Shown piece by piece: positions 26,261-35,507 of a stretch of DNA of 64,000 nucleotides. Positions within the stretch are counted from its first letter, which is position 1; the number at the start of each line of letters is the position of its first letter. The notes under the pieces are model-generated. The model did not search any database. It saw nothing but the letters and a program-made list of their open reading frames with translations, and had not been told where the DNA came from. Position numbers and translations under genes: made by a program. Source of the DNA: Balneolaceae bacterium UBA7797 (GTDB lineage: Bacteria > Bacteroidota > Rhodothermia > Balneolales > Balneolaceae); assembly GCA_002480645.1 (NCBI GenBank), contig DLCN01000006.1:62001-126000 (forward strand), given 5' to 3'.

Positions 26261-26284
26261 ACCCACAGTATTAACTGTGGGTCG
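26261..26284 (-). other. Perfect 10-bp hairpin in the cassette
   Basis: GACCCACAGT (26261-26270) and ACTGTGGGTC (26275-26284) form a perfect stem with a 4-base loop, between the large lipoprotein gene and the DUF4249-like gene. There is no T-tract, so it more likely stabilises or processes the mRNA than terminates it. Confidence 0.55.
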
Positions 26285-26298
26285 TTATGTGATAGTTT

Positions 26299-27819
26299 TT
26301 AATAGATATTATAGGATTCAAGTCCAAAGCTGTAAGTAAAAATATCAGTTCCATGCCATTTACTTATCGTCATACTTTGATCAGTCCCCATTCGTGTCAT
26401 TGCATTTGGTAAAGTTATATTTCTCACACCAGATTGTGTGATCGGATCATCACTACTTCCATATCTATGATTCCGGGTCGTAAATCCGGTTTCAGCGATA
26501 CCCCATGTACCGGAACCCATATCATAGGTATGAATGTTCTTAACTCTTTTATTCATTCTTCTGGATGAGAAATCTGCATAATCCTTATCATCATCGACTA
26601 AAACGAATCTCCATGGACCATCTGTAAGGGTCAGATTAAACAGAGGGAAGTAATCCACTGACCGGGTTTGTGGGAATCCGTTTGGGTAGGTTTCATACCT
26701 GATTATATTATCAAAATCATAGTATTGACCTTTATTTTCTATATCCGGGACATGATAATAGGCATTTCTTGTTCCTCCCCAGTCAGCACCCTGAATTACT
26801 GAATTTGCTACCCCGTTGTAATAAGGGTTTATTCTAACCACCCGATCGAAGCGGTAACGATAACTTACAGGTAGATTATGGAGGTCATTGTTACTCTTTT
26901 TGGCAAATAACTGGAGTTCTGCGGTACCTGCATCCCCAGTTTCAACAAGCTGAATTCCTTTCAACACAAAGTATGTACTAACATCCGGTGTACCTACTCC
27001 AGTGATTTCTCCCCTTGACCAATCATTAATCCTGTTGGTTGGAGATGATCCTGTACCACCTCCGGTACCCGGATTATTACAGCCTTCATCCAATGCCTCT
27101 GTACATGCATCCAGCACAGGTACAGCATCCAGCATTAAGATGTTTGGATCAGAAATGCTTTCCGATTTAAATCTGGAATCTTCAACGGCTGATATTAATC
27201 CTGTTCTGTCAAAAGTTAACTTCAGCTTCCTGTCCGGATCCGTTAAATGAATTGCTTCTATTTCGATGGGCCATAGCTCTTCATCATCTACATCTTCCAG
27301 ATAGAATTTATCCGGATCAAGTGCCAACCATGTATCAGCTGAAACTGGGTCGTCTTTTGTTTTCAGCTTTTCCGGCGACGAAATGAACTTTCGAATTCCA
27401 AAAAGGAAGTCTTCACTTTTTCCTGAATCTCCCACTATCCGGTAGTGCGTAGATAATGACTCATTAGATTTAGCTTTGATATCTAACTCATTGAGCAGAA
27501 AAAGATCGCTCCTAAGTGCTGGATTGGATACCATTTTTGCTTTATCAAGTTGCTTATTGAATTCGTCGATAAGGATGGGCCCGAATTGTTTTGCAATCTT
27601 ACTTTTAAAGCTTTCAATCTCAGAGTTCCTGATAAAATCGACAGCCTTTATTTCTACAATCGGATTGTTATCGTATAAGCTGATCTCTTTTGTATCAGTG
27701 AGCTGATTTAGTGATTGATTAGTCGGAGCTTCACAAGCAGTTGATACCAGAATCATTAAAACTAGTAAATAGCCCGAAACACTCCATTTATTTATTTGAA
27801 GGTTATTCGTATGTTCCAT
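26299..27819 (-). CDS. Large hypothetical lipoprotein
   Basis: The start is taken at the ATG at 27819, giving 506 residues. The frame is open further up to 27900, but only the internal start puts a lipoprotein signal at the N-terminus (MEHTNNLQINKWSVSGYLLVLMILVSTACEAP, lipobox STAC), and the upstream codons cover a hairpin. The mature protein has an N-terminal region of about 220 residues with charged helices (FKSKIAKQFGPILIDEFNKQLDKAK). A Gly/Ser-rich linker with two cysteines (ALDEGCNNPGTGGGTGSSP) follows. The C-terminal domain of about 230 residues is rich in Tyr, Asp and Asn. No family recognised. It heads the four-gene cassette. Confidence 0.68.
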   Translation of the reverse strand: MEHTNNLQINKWSVSGYLLVLMILVSTACEAPTNQSLNQLTDTKEISLYDNNPIVEIKAVDFIRNSEIESFKSKIAKQFGPILIDEFNKQLDKAKMVSNPALRSDLFLLNELDIKAKSNESLSTHYRIVGDSGKSEDFLFGIRKFISSPEKLKTKDDPVSADTWLALDPDKFYLEDVDDEELWPIEIEAIHLTDPDRKLKLTFDRTGLISAVEDSRFKSESISDPNILMLDAVPVLDACTEALDEGCNNPGTGGGTGSSPTNRINDWSRGEITGVGTPDVSTYFVLKGIQLVETGDAGTAELQLFAKKSNNDLHNLPVSYRYRFDRVVRINPYYNGVANSVIQGADWGGTRNAYYHVPDIENKGQYYDFDNIIRYETYPNGFPQTRSVDYFPLFNLTLTDGPWRFVLVDDDKDYADFSSRRMNKRVKNIHTYDMGSGTWGIAETGFTTRNHRYGSSDDPITQSGVRNITLPNAMTRMGTDQSMTISKWHGTDIFTYSFGLESYNIY

Positions 27820-27857
27820 TGTTATACATTTTGTTGCGATTTGTATGACACATTGAT

Positions 27858-27896
27858 AATGTGGCTTCGTCATTGTACGGAGCCACATTTTTTTTT
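27858..27896 (+). terminator. Strong plus-strand terminator-like hairpin with no upstream gene
   Basis: AATGTGGCTTCGT (27858-27870) pairs with ACGGAGCCACATT (27877-27889) through one G-T pair, with a 6-base loop and eight T's after. It reads as an intrinsic terminator on the plus strand, but only minus-strand genes lie on either side. On the minus strand it is a leader hairpin about 40 bases before the lipoprotein ATG. Confidence 0.7.
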
Positions 27897-27899
27897 GCA

Positions 27900-28282
27900 A
27901 ATTTTTAACCCCTAAGCAACTATAATTATTAGCTTAAATCACCTTTTATTTATTTTGTAACATTTATACTGTTACCCTCTCTTATTATTCTGTCTGCTTT
28001 TTAGTTATGTATAGACTAGCCTTAGCTCTCATTTCACATGAACAAATAACCTCTCTATCCTGCAGATCTTTGTAACTTATTGGTACACGGATTGTTAGAA
28101 AATTTCACTCAATTCAACGTTAATTTAAACCCATAGCTATAAGGAACAATAGTATGTACATTTGACACATTGAAAATATTCACGATATTTTAAAATTCTC
28201 ACAATTCGATTTCTATTCAATTTTTTGACTTTATACGAAATACGAACAAAAAATTTCTCTCTTATTCAAAAATCTTGAGCGT
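27900..28282. other. AT-rich non-coding region upstream of the lipoprotein cassette
   Basis: About 380 bases without a supported gene. It is strongly AT-rich. AAAATAT/ATATTTT near 28166-28184 could form a small hairpin. It probably contains the promoter of the minus-strand cassette. No RNA gene was recognised. Confidence 0.45.
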
Positions 28283-28310
28283 AAAAAAAGGGATACCAAA
28301 GGCATCCCTT
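28283..28310 (-). terminator. Intrinsic terminator of the tricorn-like protease gene
   Basis: On the minus strand, AAGGGATGCC and GGTATCCCTT (28301-28310 and 28288-28297) pair with one mismatch around a 3-base loop, followed by a run of T's (the A-run 28283-28289 on the plus strand). Confidence 0.85.
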
Positions 28311-28340
28311 AAAAGATCAATATATAAATTGATTTACCTC

Positions 28341-31300
28341 TTACCTCTCATCCAGCTCTTTCAGCATTTCCTTTATTGCCCGATCAAGCTGTTGATCCGT
28401 ACCGAAGTCAATAACGCCCGGCATGTTCTTCAGGATGATATCCGGTTTGGTCTCATTATTCTCTAACCATTCCCCTGCTTTATTTTTGGCGCTCACAGGC
28501 ACAACGCCCCAAACGCCCCCATTGGGTAAGCCTTCCCAGCCGGCAAAGCTACAGGTACCCGGTACCGGCATCCCGATCGAGGTTCCCAGATCCAGATCTG
28601 TATAACCACTGGCATAACAATGTCCGTCGCTATACATCGATTCATTGAACAGTCCGATCACCGGCTTGGTCCATCGTGAGGTTGGCTCACCACCCACCAC
28701 TTTATCTTCTGTTGCATAGGTTAGGAATCGCTCACCCGTAAAGAACATCGCCAGATCGGCTACCAGATCACCACCGCCGTTAAAACGGGTGTCTACAACG
28801 ATCGCTTCTTTATCGTAATACTTACCCAGCATATCTTCATAGATATCACGGTAGGGCCCGTCACTCATTCCCGGAATATGAACATATCCAAGACGACCTT
28901 TACTTTTCTCGGCTACCTCTGCTTCGTTGATCTTCACAAACCTATCGTACAGCAAGCCGTTCTCTTCTCCCATAGTAATGGGTTTCATCGTGATCTGCTG
29001 AGCATTCTTTCCTTTAGAGTCCGTGATCTCTAATAACGTATATTTTCCTGCTTTCCTGTTCAGATAAACAGCGACATCCTCGTTGGCAGATACCACCTGA
29101 CCATCGATCTTTTGAATGATCATTCCTGGTTTGATATCAAATGCGGCCTTATCCAGCGGACCGCCATCGATCACTTCCACGATCTTGATACCATCGCCTT
29201 TATGATCATAATCCATGAAAACACCTAGACTTGCAGTAGCATCACCATTCGGCATACTTGCATTGAACCGACCACCAGCATGGGATACATTCAGCTCACC
29301 TAACATCTCACTCAATAGCTCGGCAAACTCATACCCATTCCCGATATGAGCGACTTTAGGTTGATACTCTTTGCGCATCAATGTCCAGTCAATACCATGG
29401 AACGTCGGCTCATAAAAGATCTTACTGGTACGCAACCAAACATGATCGAACATGTAAGCACGCTCAGCATCGGAATCTACGGTCATTTCAGAACTGATCT
29501 TCACCGGTTTCTGACTTCCGCCATCCGGATCTACTTTTGAGATCCTTCCACCTGATAACAGGTACAGATTTTCCATCTTATCGTCCCACATCAGGCTACC
29601 TGACCTGGCACCTAAAGAGATCGCTTTTTTCGTATCTTTGGTACGAAGATCGGTCATCCAGAGGTCATACCCCTCTTCGAAGCGACTCAGATAATACAAT
29701 TTGTCGGCATCTTTATTTAGTACAGCATCACCTAATCTGGAAGAATGGATGGTAAGTTTTGCCACCCGGTCACTCATTCCATCCCAATCGAAAGTGAGGT
29801 CTTCGGATTTCTTTTCTTCCTTCTCTTTGTCTTTTTCATCTTCAGCATCCTTTTTCTTTTCCTCAGCCGCTTTCTCAAGTTCCTTCATGAGTTTGTAATC
29901 TTCCTCACTCATGTTGAATTTATCCCAGGCATCCTTTGTGAAGAACATGCTATACACATCCGACTGAAAACTGCCACTGGTTGCGTAACTTTTCAAACCA
30001 TCCCGGTTACTGAACCAGATCATCTGCTTACCGCCATTCACCCACTTCGGGTTATAATCATAATATCCACTTGGTACCAGGGTCTTCATGGGTTCTTTCC
30101 CGCTTACATCCAGAAGAATGATATCGCTGTTGTTCAGGAGCTTTCCATAATCCATCAACAGCCATTTACTGTCGGGACTCCAGACAAAATTCTTATCACC
30201 ATCACTCATATGAAATAATTCATTCGGCGTTAACAGAGTGACAGACTTTTTAGATTCAAGATCCATTACTTTCAACGTACGGCGGTCTTCCACAAAGGCC
30301 AGTTTTTTACCATCCGGGGATACTTTAGGGAGATAATTATCCATTTTATTTTCGATCACCGGTGTTTCTTTTATCAGAGTAGAAGCATAGAAAAATGGCT
30401 CCTCATCCCGTACGATCTCCGCCTTGTAGATACTCCATTTAGCATCCCTTTCACCGGCATAGATCAACGCTTTCCCATCGGGGGTGAAACTGAGGAAACG
30501 CTCCGGCTCGGCGGTTTCGGTAATTCGCTTGGTAAGAGAACCATCAACCGAAGTTACAAATACTTCCCCTCTTGAAATGAAGGCGATCTCTTTACCGTCA
30601 GGAGAAACGGCCATTTCAGATACACCGCCGTTCACTGATACCACTTCGTCTGAATTTGCAACATCCTGTGTACGGATGGTTACTTTTACTTTAGTCGGTT
30701 CGCTGCCATCTTTCATGGTAAACAGCTCACCATGATACCCGAAAGCGAGTGTTCCATTTTCTTCACTTAAGAAGCGTACAGGATGCAGATCAAAGTCGGT
30801 TAGTTGCGTTTTGTTTGATGGATCTGACAATTCTGCTTTCCATACATTGAACGTACCGGACTCCTCACTAAGGTAATACATCCATTTCTCATCCGGACTA
30901 AATACCGGATTTCTGTCCTCCCCGTAAAATTCGGTTAGTTTGGTATGCTTCCCGCTCTTTACATCATAACTCCAGATATCACGGGCGATCGCTGACTGAT
31001 GGTGTTTTCTCCACTGATCTTCGTACCCTTTGTTGTCGTGATATAGCAAAGTGTTACCGGCTTTATTCACCTGAACGTACTCTGCCGGCACGGTGAATAC
31101 CTGATCCACTCTTCCTCCGGTTACCGGCACTGCATACAATTCTGCCTGCCTGCTCGTCGGATATTGTCGATGTGTTGCCAGATCCTGACGATGAGCTTTA
31201 AAGTAGACCTCTTTTCCATCTGAGGAAAAAGTGTAGGGTTCCTCATCCGCACTATGAAAAGTTAAGCGGGTAGCAGCTCCGCCTTTTGCATCCATTTTGT

Positions 31301-31571
31301 AAATATCAAAATTACCATAACGCTCTGATGCAAACGCAATGGTCTTTCCATCAGGACTCCACACCGGCATATAATCCTGTCCGGTATGAAAGGTCAGGCG
31401 TGTAGCTTCACCACCATTAGCCGGAACTGAATAGATATCCCCTTTGTAGGTAAAAGCGATGGTATTTCCATCCGGTGATATGGAAGGATATCTCATCCAC
31501 TCCGGCGTTACCTGCGCAAATAAAGGCACAGAACTAAGTAAAAACAGTACAGCGAATAACTTATTTTTCAT
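28341..31571 (-). CDS. Tricorn-like protease: TolB/WD40-type propellers, PDZ and S41 peptidase
   Basis: This 1076-residue protein has a signal peptide (MKNKLFAVLFLLSSVPLFAQ). Two sets of TolB/PD40 propeller repeats follow (YPSISPDGNTIAFTYKGDIYSVP, VWSPDGKTIAFAS and others, about residues 25-540). A Lys/Glu-rich linker lies near 555-590, and further propeller repeats extend to about 700. The core domain has Ser763-His764 in NVSHAGG, a PDZ domain about 775-860, then the S41 region with FNGGGD and the likely nucleophile Ser981 in MYSDGHC, and Glu1037 near the end. This order and the Ser/His/Ser/Glu set match tricorn. It probably degrades peptides in the periplasm. It is monocistronic with its own terminator. 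Confidence 0.88.
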   Translation of the reverse strand: MKNKLFAVLFLLSSVPLFAQVTPEWMRYPSISPDGNTIAFTYKGDIYSVPANGGEATRLTFHTGQDYMPVWSPDGKTIAFASERYGNFDIYKMDAKGGAATRLTFHSADEEPYTFSSDGKEVYFKAHRQDLATHRQYPTSRQAELYAVPVTGGRVDQVFTVPAEYVQVNKAGNTLLYHDNKGYEDQWRKHHQSAIARDIWSYDVKSGKHTKLTEFYGEDRNPVFSPDEKWMYYLSEESGTFNVWKAELSDPSNKTQLTDFDLHPVRFLSEENGTLAFGYHGELFTMKDGSEPTKVKVTIRTQDVANSDEVVSVNGGVSEMAVSPDGKEIAFISRGEVFVTSVDGSLTKRITETAEPERFLSFTPDGKALIYAGERDAKWSIYKAEIVRDEEPFFYASTLIKETPVIENKMDNYLPKVSPDGKKLAFVEDRRTLKVMDLESKKSVTLLTPNELFHMSDGDKNFVWSPDSKWLLMDYGKLLNNSDIILLDVSGKEPMKTLVPSGYYDYNPKWVNGGKQMIWFSNRDGLKSYATSGSFQSDVYSMFFTKDAWDKFNMSEEDYKLMKELEKAAEEKKKDAEDEKDKEKEEKKSEDLTFDWDGMSDRVAKLTIHSSRLGDAVLNKDADKLYYLSRFEEGYDLWMTDLRTKDTKKAISLGARSGSLMWDDKMENLYLLSGGRISKVDPDGGSQKPVKISSEMTVDSDAERAYMFDHVWLRTSKIFYEPTFHGIDWTLMRKEYQPKVAHIGNGYEFAELLSEMLGELNVSHAGGRFNASMPNGDATASLGVFMDYDHKGDGIKIVEVIDGGPLDKAAFDIKPGMIIQKIDGQVVSANEDVAVYLNRKAGKYTLLEITDSKGKNAQQITMKPITMGEENGLLYDRFVKINEAEVAEKSKGRLGYVHIPGMSDGPYRDIYEDMLGKYYDKEAIVVDTRFNGGGDLVADLAMFFTGERFLTYATEDKVVGGEPTSRWTKPVIGLFNESMYSDGHCYASGYTDLDLGTSIGMPVPGTCSFAGWEGLPNGGVWGVVPVSAKNKAGEWLENNETKPDIILKNMPGVIDFGTDQQLDRAIKEMLKELDER

Positions 31572-31845
31572 AATTGATGATAACGTTAGTGTTGTGATCC
31601 GGTAAAAGGACGTCCGAACCCCCGATTGGTTTCAAAGAAGGTATAGAATTTAACCCGAATTAATGCATATTCTGTAAATCATTTAACTCCAATAGTTTGT
31701 GATAAATGTTACACAACTCACTTATACAATGTATAAGCACTATCTATTGCCCGGCGCCCTCATCTGTCTGATGATATGCTTATATTTGGTAAAATTATTT
31801 TAAACAATACTACACGAGATGGTATTACAAAATTAGGTTTGAACT
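31572..31845. promoter_or_regulatory. Divergent promoter region with a 17-base inverted repeat
   Basis: This region lies between the tricorn-like gene and trxA. It contains CTTATACAATGTATAAG (31721-31737), a perfect 7-bp inverted repeat around 3 bases, possibly an operator. It also contains TATATTTG at 31781-31788, which matches the Bacteroidota -7 element TAnnTTTG about 60 bases before the trxA ATG. No good -33 partner was found, so the promoter is a weak call. Confidence 0.4.
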
Positions 31846-32214
31846 ATGGCAACTGAACATTTAACAAAAGCTACTTTTTTAGAAAAAGTTTTTGACTACG
31901 AAAATAACACTGAATGGAAATTTCAAGGGGATAAACCATGTATCATCGATTTCTACGCCGATTGGTGTGGTCCATGTAAAATGGTTGCTCCTGTAATGGA
32001 AGAACTCTCTGAAGAATATGCCGGTGAAGTGGATATCTACAAAATTGACACTGAAGCCGAGCAGGAACTTGCAGCCGTTTTCGGTATTCGAAGCATTCCG
32101 TCTATCCTGTTTGTACCAATGGATGATAAGCCACAGATGGCAATGGGTGCACTTCCAAAGAATACCTTCCAGGAAGTAATTCGCGACAAATTTGGCGTAG
32201 CAGTTCCAAATTAA
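31846..32214 (+). CDS. trxA: Thioredoxin
   Basis: This 122-residue cytosolic protein is a thioredoxin with the active site DWCGPCKM and the cis-proline region RSIPSILFV. It lacks a signal peptide. The N-terminal 20 residues before the fold are somewhat longer than in E. coli Trx. Thioredoxins reduce disulfides in enzymes such as ribonucleotide reductase, which is encoded about 8 kb away in this window. It is a single gene with its own terminator. Confidence 0.93.
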   Translation: MATEHLTKATFLEKVFDYENNTEWKFQGDKPCIIDFYADWCGPCKMVAPVMEELSEEYAGEVDIYKIDTEAEQELAAVFGIRSIPSILFVPMDDKPQMAMGALPKNTFQEVIRDKFGVAVPN

Positions 32215-32243
32215 GGAATTAGTTTAGTCATTTATACTCCAAG

Positions 32244-32277
32244 AGCCGGTACTGAATTTCAGTATCGGCTTTTTTTA
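32244..32277 (+). terminator. Intrinsic terminator of trxA
   Basis: AGCCGGTACTG (32244-32254) pairs with CAGTATCGGCT (32260-32270) with one G-T pair and a 5-base loop, followed by seven T's. Confidence 0.9.
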
Positions 32278-32346
32278 TGTCCGTACATTAGGGGAGATCG
32301 TTAAAACGCGTGTACTAGTAGAAACCCAACTTCACAAAACGTACGT

Positions 32347-33678
32347 ATGTTCAAAAGTATCCGGATTTCGATCCTTATCATCTTACCATTACTTATAAGT
32401 TGTTCTTCGCCCACAAACTCCGGAACCGATATTGATCTTGGAGATGAAGAACTTACTATTCCGGACTGGACCACGGAGTCGCACAGTAATGAGGCAGATC
32501 CCGATTACGAGGTGGTTTTTGATGATGCGTCGGTGAAGGAATTATATATCGAGATAAGTGAAACGAATTGGAATGCCATGCAGGCCGATCTGGATCAGAA
32601 CCTAAGCTCAACGATGCCCGGTGCCGAGGTTGACTTCGATCCGGTTTGGGTTCCCGCTACTCTTACTTTTGAAGGGAAAGACTGGTACAAAGTTGGGATC
32701 CGTTACAAAGGTAACTCCACGTTAAGAAACGCATATAACAGTTCAACCGACAAATATCCCTTTAAACTGGATTTTGATGAATTCGAAGATGATTTCCCGA
32801 TCATCAGGAATCAACGTTTCTATGGCTTTAAACAGCTGAACCTGAGCAATAACGATTCCGACGGTTCTTTTTTACGAGAAAAACTAGCTGCTGATCTGTT
32901 TCGGGATTTCGGAGTACCTTCTGCACGTACAGCATTCTATGCCGTGTATCTGAACCGAGGAAACGGATCAGAATATATCGGGCTTTACACGCTGGTTGAA
33001 GAAGTCGATGATACAATACCCGATTCACAATTTGGGGATGGAAAAGGTAATCTTTATAAACCAGACGGTGATGCAGCCTCGTTTGCATTCGGATCGTATA
33101 ACGAGACTGAATTTGATCTGAAAACCAACGAAGATGAGGCCGATTACAGTGATATAAGAGCTTTATATGATCTGCTTCATAATGACCTGAGAACCGAAAA
33201 TACTGAAAGCTGGAAAACTGCCTTTGAACAGATCTTTAATGTAGATGGATTCCTGAAATATCTGGCTGTAAATAATGTGATACAGAATTGGGATACCTAT
33301 GGCATCATGACACACAACTATTTTCTATATAACGATGGTGGGGTTCTGACCTGGATTCCATGGGACAACAACGAATCCTTTCAGGAAGGTAAACAAGGAG
33401 GCGCATTGAGCCTGGAAATGAATGAAGTATCGGATAACTGGCCACTCATTCGTTACCTGATGGATATTGATGAATATTATGAAACCTACTTGTCCCATGT
33501 AGAAACTTTTACCAATTCCACATTCGATATCAACACGATCACCACGCGGTTGACCAACTATCAGAATGTGATACAGAGTTATGCCGGAAAAGAAAACTCC
33601 AATTTTTCCGGGGATATCAACAGTCTGAAAAGCTACATCCAAACCCGTAATACCGCAGCAAAAGGTTTTACTGATTAA
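32347..33678 (+). CDS. CotH-kinase family lipoprotein
   Basis: This 443-residue protein has a lipoprotein signal with Cys19 (LLISC). The rest follows the CotH family. It has a beta-strand entry VKELYIEISETNWNAM, then WYKVGIRYKGNSTLRN and KYPFKLDFDEF. The central region includes GLYTLVEEVDD and GNLYKPDG, and later WDTYGIMTHNYFLYNDGGVLTWIPWDNNESF holds the likely metal-binding acidic WDNN. Spore-coat CotH is an atypical protein kinase; bacterial homologues outside spore formers are of unknown role, and often sit with DUF4353 proteins. A DUF4353 gene lies at 18.8 kb, not adjacent. It converges on the symporter gene. Confidence 0.85.
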   Translation: MFKSIRISILIILPLLISCSSPTNSGTDIDLGDEELTIPDWTTESHSNEADPDYEVVFDDASVKELYIEISETNWNAMQADLDQNLSSTMPGAEVDFDPVWVPATLTFEGKDWYKVGIRYKGNSTLRNAYNSSTDKYPFKLDFDEFEDDFPIIRNQRFYGFKQLNLSNNDSDGSFLREKLAADLFRDFGVPSARTAFYAVYLNRGNGSEYIGLYTLVEEVDDTIPDSQFGDGKGNLYKPDGDAASFAFGSYNETEFDLKTNEDEADYSDIRALYDLLHNDLRTENTESWKTAFEQIFNVDGFLKYLAVNNVIQNWDTYGIMTHNYFLYNDGGVLTWIPWDNNESFQEGKQGGALSLEMNEVSDNWPLIRYLMDIDEYYETYLSHVETFTNSTFDINTITTRLTNYQNVIQSYAGKENSNFSGDINSLKSYIQTRNTAAKGFTD

Positions 33679-33695
33679 CGACAAAATACCTTCGT

Positions 33696-33730
33696 GAGGT
33701 TGATATTTATGACAGGATCAACCTCCCTTT
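33696..33730. terminator. Hairpin between convergent CotH and symporter genes
   Basis: GAGGTTGAT (33696-33704) and ATCAACCTC (33717-33725) form a perfect 9-bp stem with a 12-base loop, followed by CCTTTT on the plus strand. The T-tract is short, so it may be a weak terminator for cotH or for both convergent genes. Confidence 0.5.
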
Positions 33731-33743
33731 TACCATACCGTAC

Positions 33744-35507
33744 TTACCTCGGATAGCGGATATTTTCCACCATTTCCTGAACTTCTTCAGGCGGATCCGG
33801 GAATACCATACTAATGGCCAGAGAAACTCCCAGATTTACCAGCATTCCTAAGGTACCGATCCCTTCCGGCGATATACCAAACCACCAGTTTTCGGGTGTA
33901 TTCAGTTCCGGAAACATGATCTTAAAGAATACAATGTAGGTCAGAGTGAACAGCAAACCGGCAACCATTCCGGCCACAGCTCCTTCACGGTTCATCTTCT
34001 TGTAAAAAATACCCAGAATGATAGCCGGGAAAAATGAAGCTGCCGCCAAACCAAATGCTATCGCTACCACTTGCGCCACAAAGCCCGGCGGATTGATACC
34101 GAAATAACCCGCTACAACAACGGCTACAGCCGCTGCAATTCGGGCGTAACGCAATTCAGCTTTATCAGAAATATCCGGGTTTATTTGTTTTTTGATCAGG
34201 TCATGTGAAACCGAAGTGGAGATCACCAATAGCAGTCCCGCTGCCGTGGATAGAGCCGCTGCAAGTCCACCCGCAGCAACCAGAGCGGCCACCCATGCCG
34301 GAAGTCCGGCAATTTCAGGATTAGCCAGCACCATGATATCCCGATCCACGTATAATTCGTTAGGACCGTCGGCCAGTTCATTATTGAGCAACACTTCGTT
34401 ATGTACTCCTCTTACCGGATCTAACCCTTCTCGTTTAATATCCGGGGTACCAACAATTGCAGCGCCGGGCAGGTAATTGATATTTCCATCTCCGTTCTTA
34501 TCCACCCAATTCAGTAAGGCCGTTTCCTCCCAGGTGTTGAACCACTCGGGCATCTCAGTATAGGGCTGCTCACTCACGGTTTCAATGAGATTGGTTCGTG
34601 AAAAAACCGCGATAGCAGGAGCAGTCGTGTAAAGAATAGCAATAAAGATCAAAGCGTAGCCTACCGAAATCCGGGCGTCTTTTACTTTTGGAACCGTAAA
34701 GAACCGAACGATTACATGAGGCAATCCAGCAGTTCCCACCATCAAAGCTATGGTGATGAAAAACACATCCTGCATGCTCTTTGTCCCCGAAGTATATTCG
34801 GCGAATCCCAGATCAGTGTGCAGTTGATCCAGTTTATCTAACAGAAAAGTGCCTGAACCATCGCTTAACGTAGAACCGAATCCAATTTGTGGAATCGGGC
34901 TTCCGGTTAATTGCAGAGAGATGAAAAATGCCGGTACCATGAATGCGAAGATCAATACGCAATATTGCGCCACCTGCGTATACGTGATACCTTTCATTCC
35001 TCCCAAAACCGCATAAAAGAATACAATGGTCATCCCGATGATCACTCCCCAGAAAATATCCACTTCCAGAAACTTGGAGAATACCAGTCCTACCCCCCGC
35101 ATCTGACCGGCTACATAAGTAAAAGAGACGATCAAAGCGCATAGAACAGCAATGGTTCGGGCGATCTGAGAATAATAACGGTCACCAATAAAATCAGGAA
35201 CGGTAAATTTGCCGAATTTGCGAAGGTATGGGGCCAGTAACAAAGCCAGCAACACATATCCACCGGTCCAACCCATTAAATACACCGAGCCATCATATCC
35301 CATGAAAGAGATCAGGCCGGCCATGGAAAGAAAACTTGCGGCAGACATCCAGTCGGCGGCCGTGGCCATTCCGTTCATTAAGGGATTTACACCCCCTTCC
35401 GCTACATAAAATTCTGAGGTTGAGGCTGCTTTCGACCAGAGGGCGATCCCGATGTATAAAGCGAAGGTGATTCCCACCAATATGTAGGTCCAGATCTGTA
35501 CATCCAT
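33744..35507 (-). CDS. Sodium:solute symporter (SSS family, ActP-like)
   Basis: This 587-residue membrane protein has about 13 helices. The N-terminus (FYVAEGGVNPLMNGMATAADWMSAASFLSMAG) is typical of the SSS family, with the conserved region around helices 1-3. The family includes acetate/glycolate transporters (ActP) and others; this one belongs to the subgroup that pairs with DUF4212 proteins. A long periplasmic loop between helices 7 and 8 (about residues 310-400) contains DKNGDGNINYLPGA, an EF-hand-like Asp-rich motif. It takes up an organic acid with sodium, but the substrate is not visible. Its start overlaps the DUF4212 stop by one base. Confidence 0.88.
   Translation of the reverse strand: MDVQIWTYILVGITFALYIGIALWSKAASTSEFYVAEGGVNPLMNGMATAADWMSAASFLSMAGLISFMGYDGSVYLMGWTGGYVLLALLLAPYLRKFGKFTVPDFIGDRYYSQIARTIAVLCALIVSFTYVAGQMRGVGLVFSKFLEVDIFWGVIIGMTIVFFYAVLGGMKGITYTQVAQYCVLIFAFMVPAFFISLQLTGSPIPQIGFGSTLSDGSGTFLLDKLDQLHTDLGFAEYTSGTKSMQDVFFITIALMVGTAGLPHVIVRFFTVPKVKDARISVGYALIFIAILYTTAPAIAVFSRTNLIETVSEQPYTEMPEWFNTWEETALLNWVDKNGDGNINYLPGAAIVGTPDIKREGLDPVRGVHNEVLLNNELADGPNELYVDRDIMVLANPEIAGLPAWVAALVAAGGLAAALSTAAGLLLVISTSVSHDLIKKQINPDISDKAELRYARIAAAVAVVVAGYFGINPPGFVAQVVAIAFGLAAASFFPAIILGIFYKKMNREGAVAGMVAGLLFTLTYIVFFKIMFPELNTPENWWFGISPEGIGTLGMLVNLGVSLAISMVFPDPPEEVQEMVENIRYPR

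Noticed and set aside
26299..27900. Start of the large lipoprotein at 27900
   Set aside because: The extra 27 codons run through a strong hairpin and put the lipoprotein signal inside the protein; the ATG at 27819 gives a normal signal.
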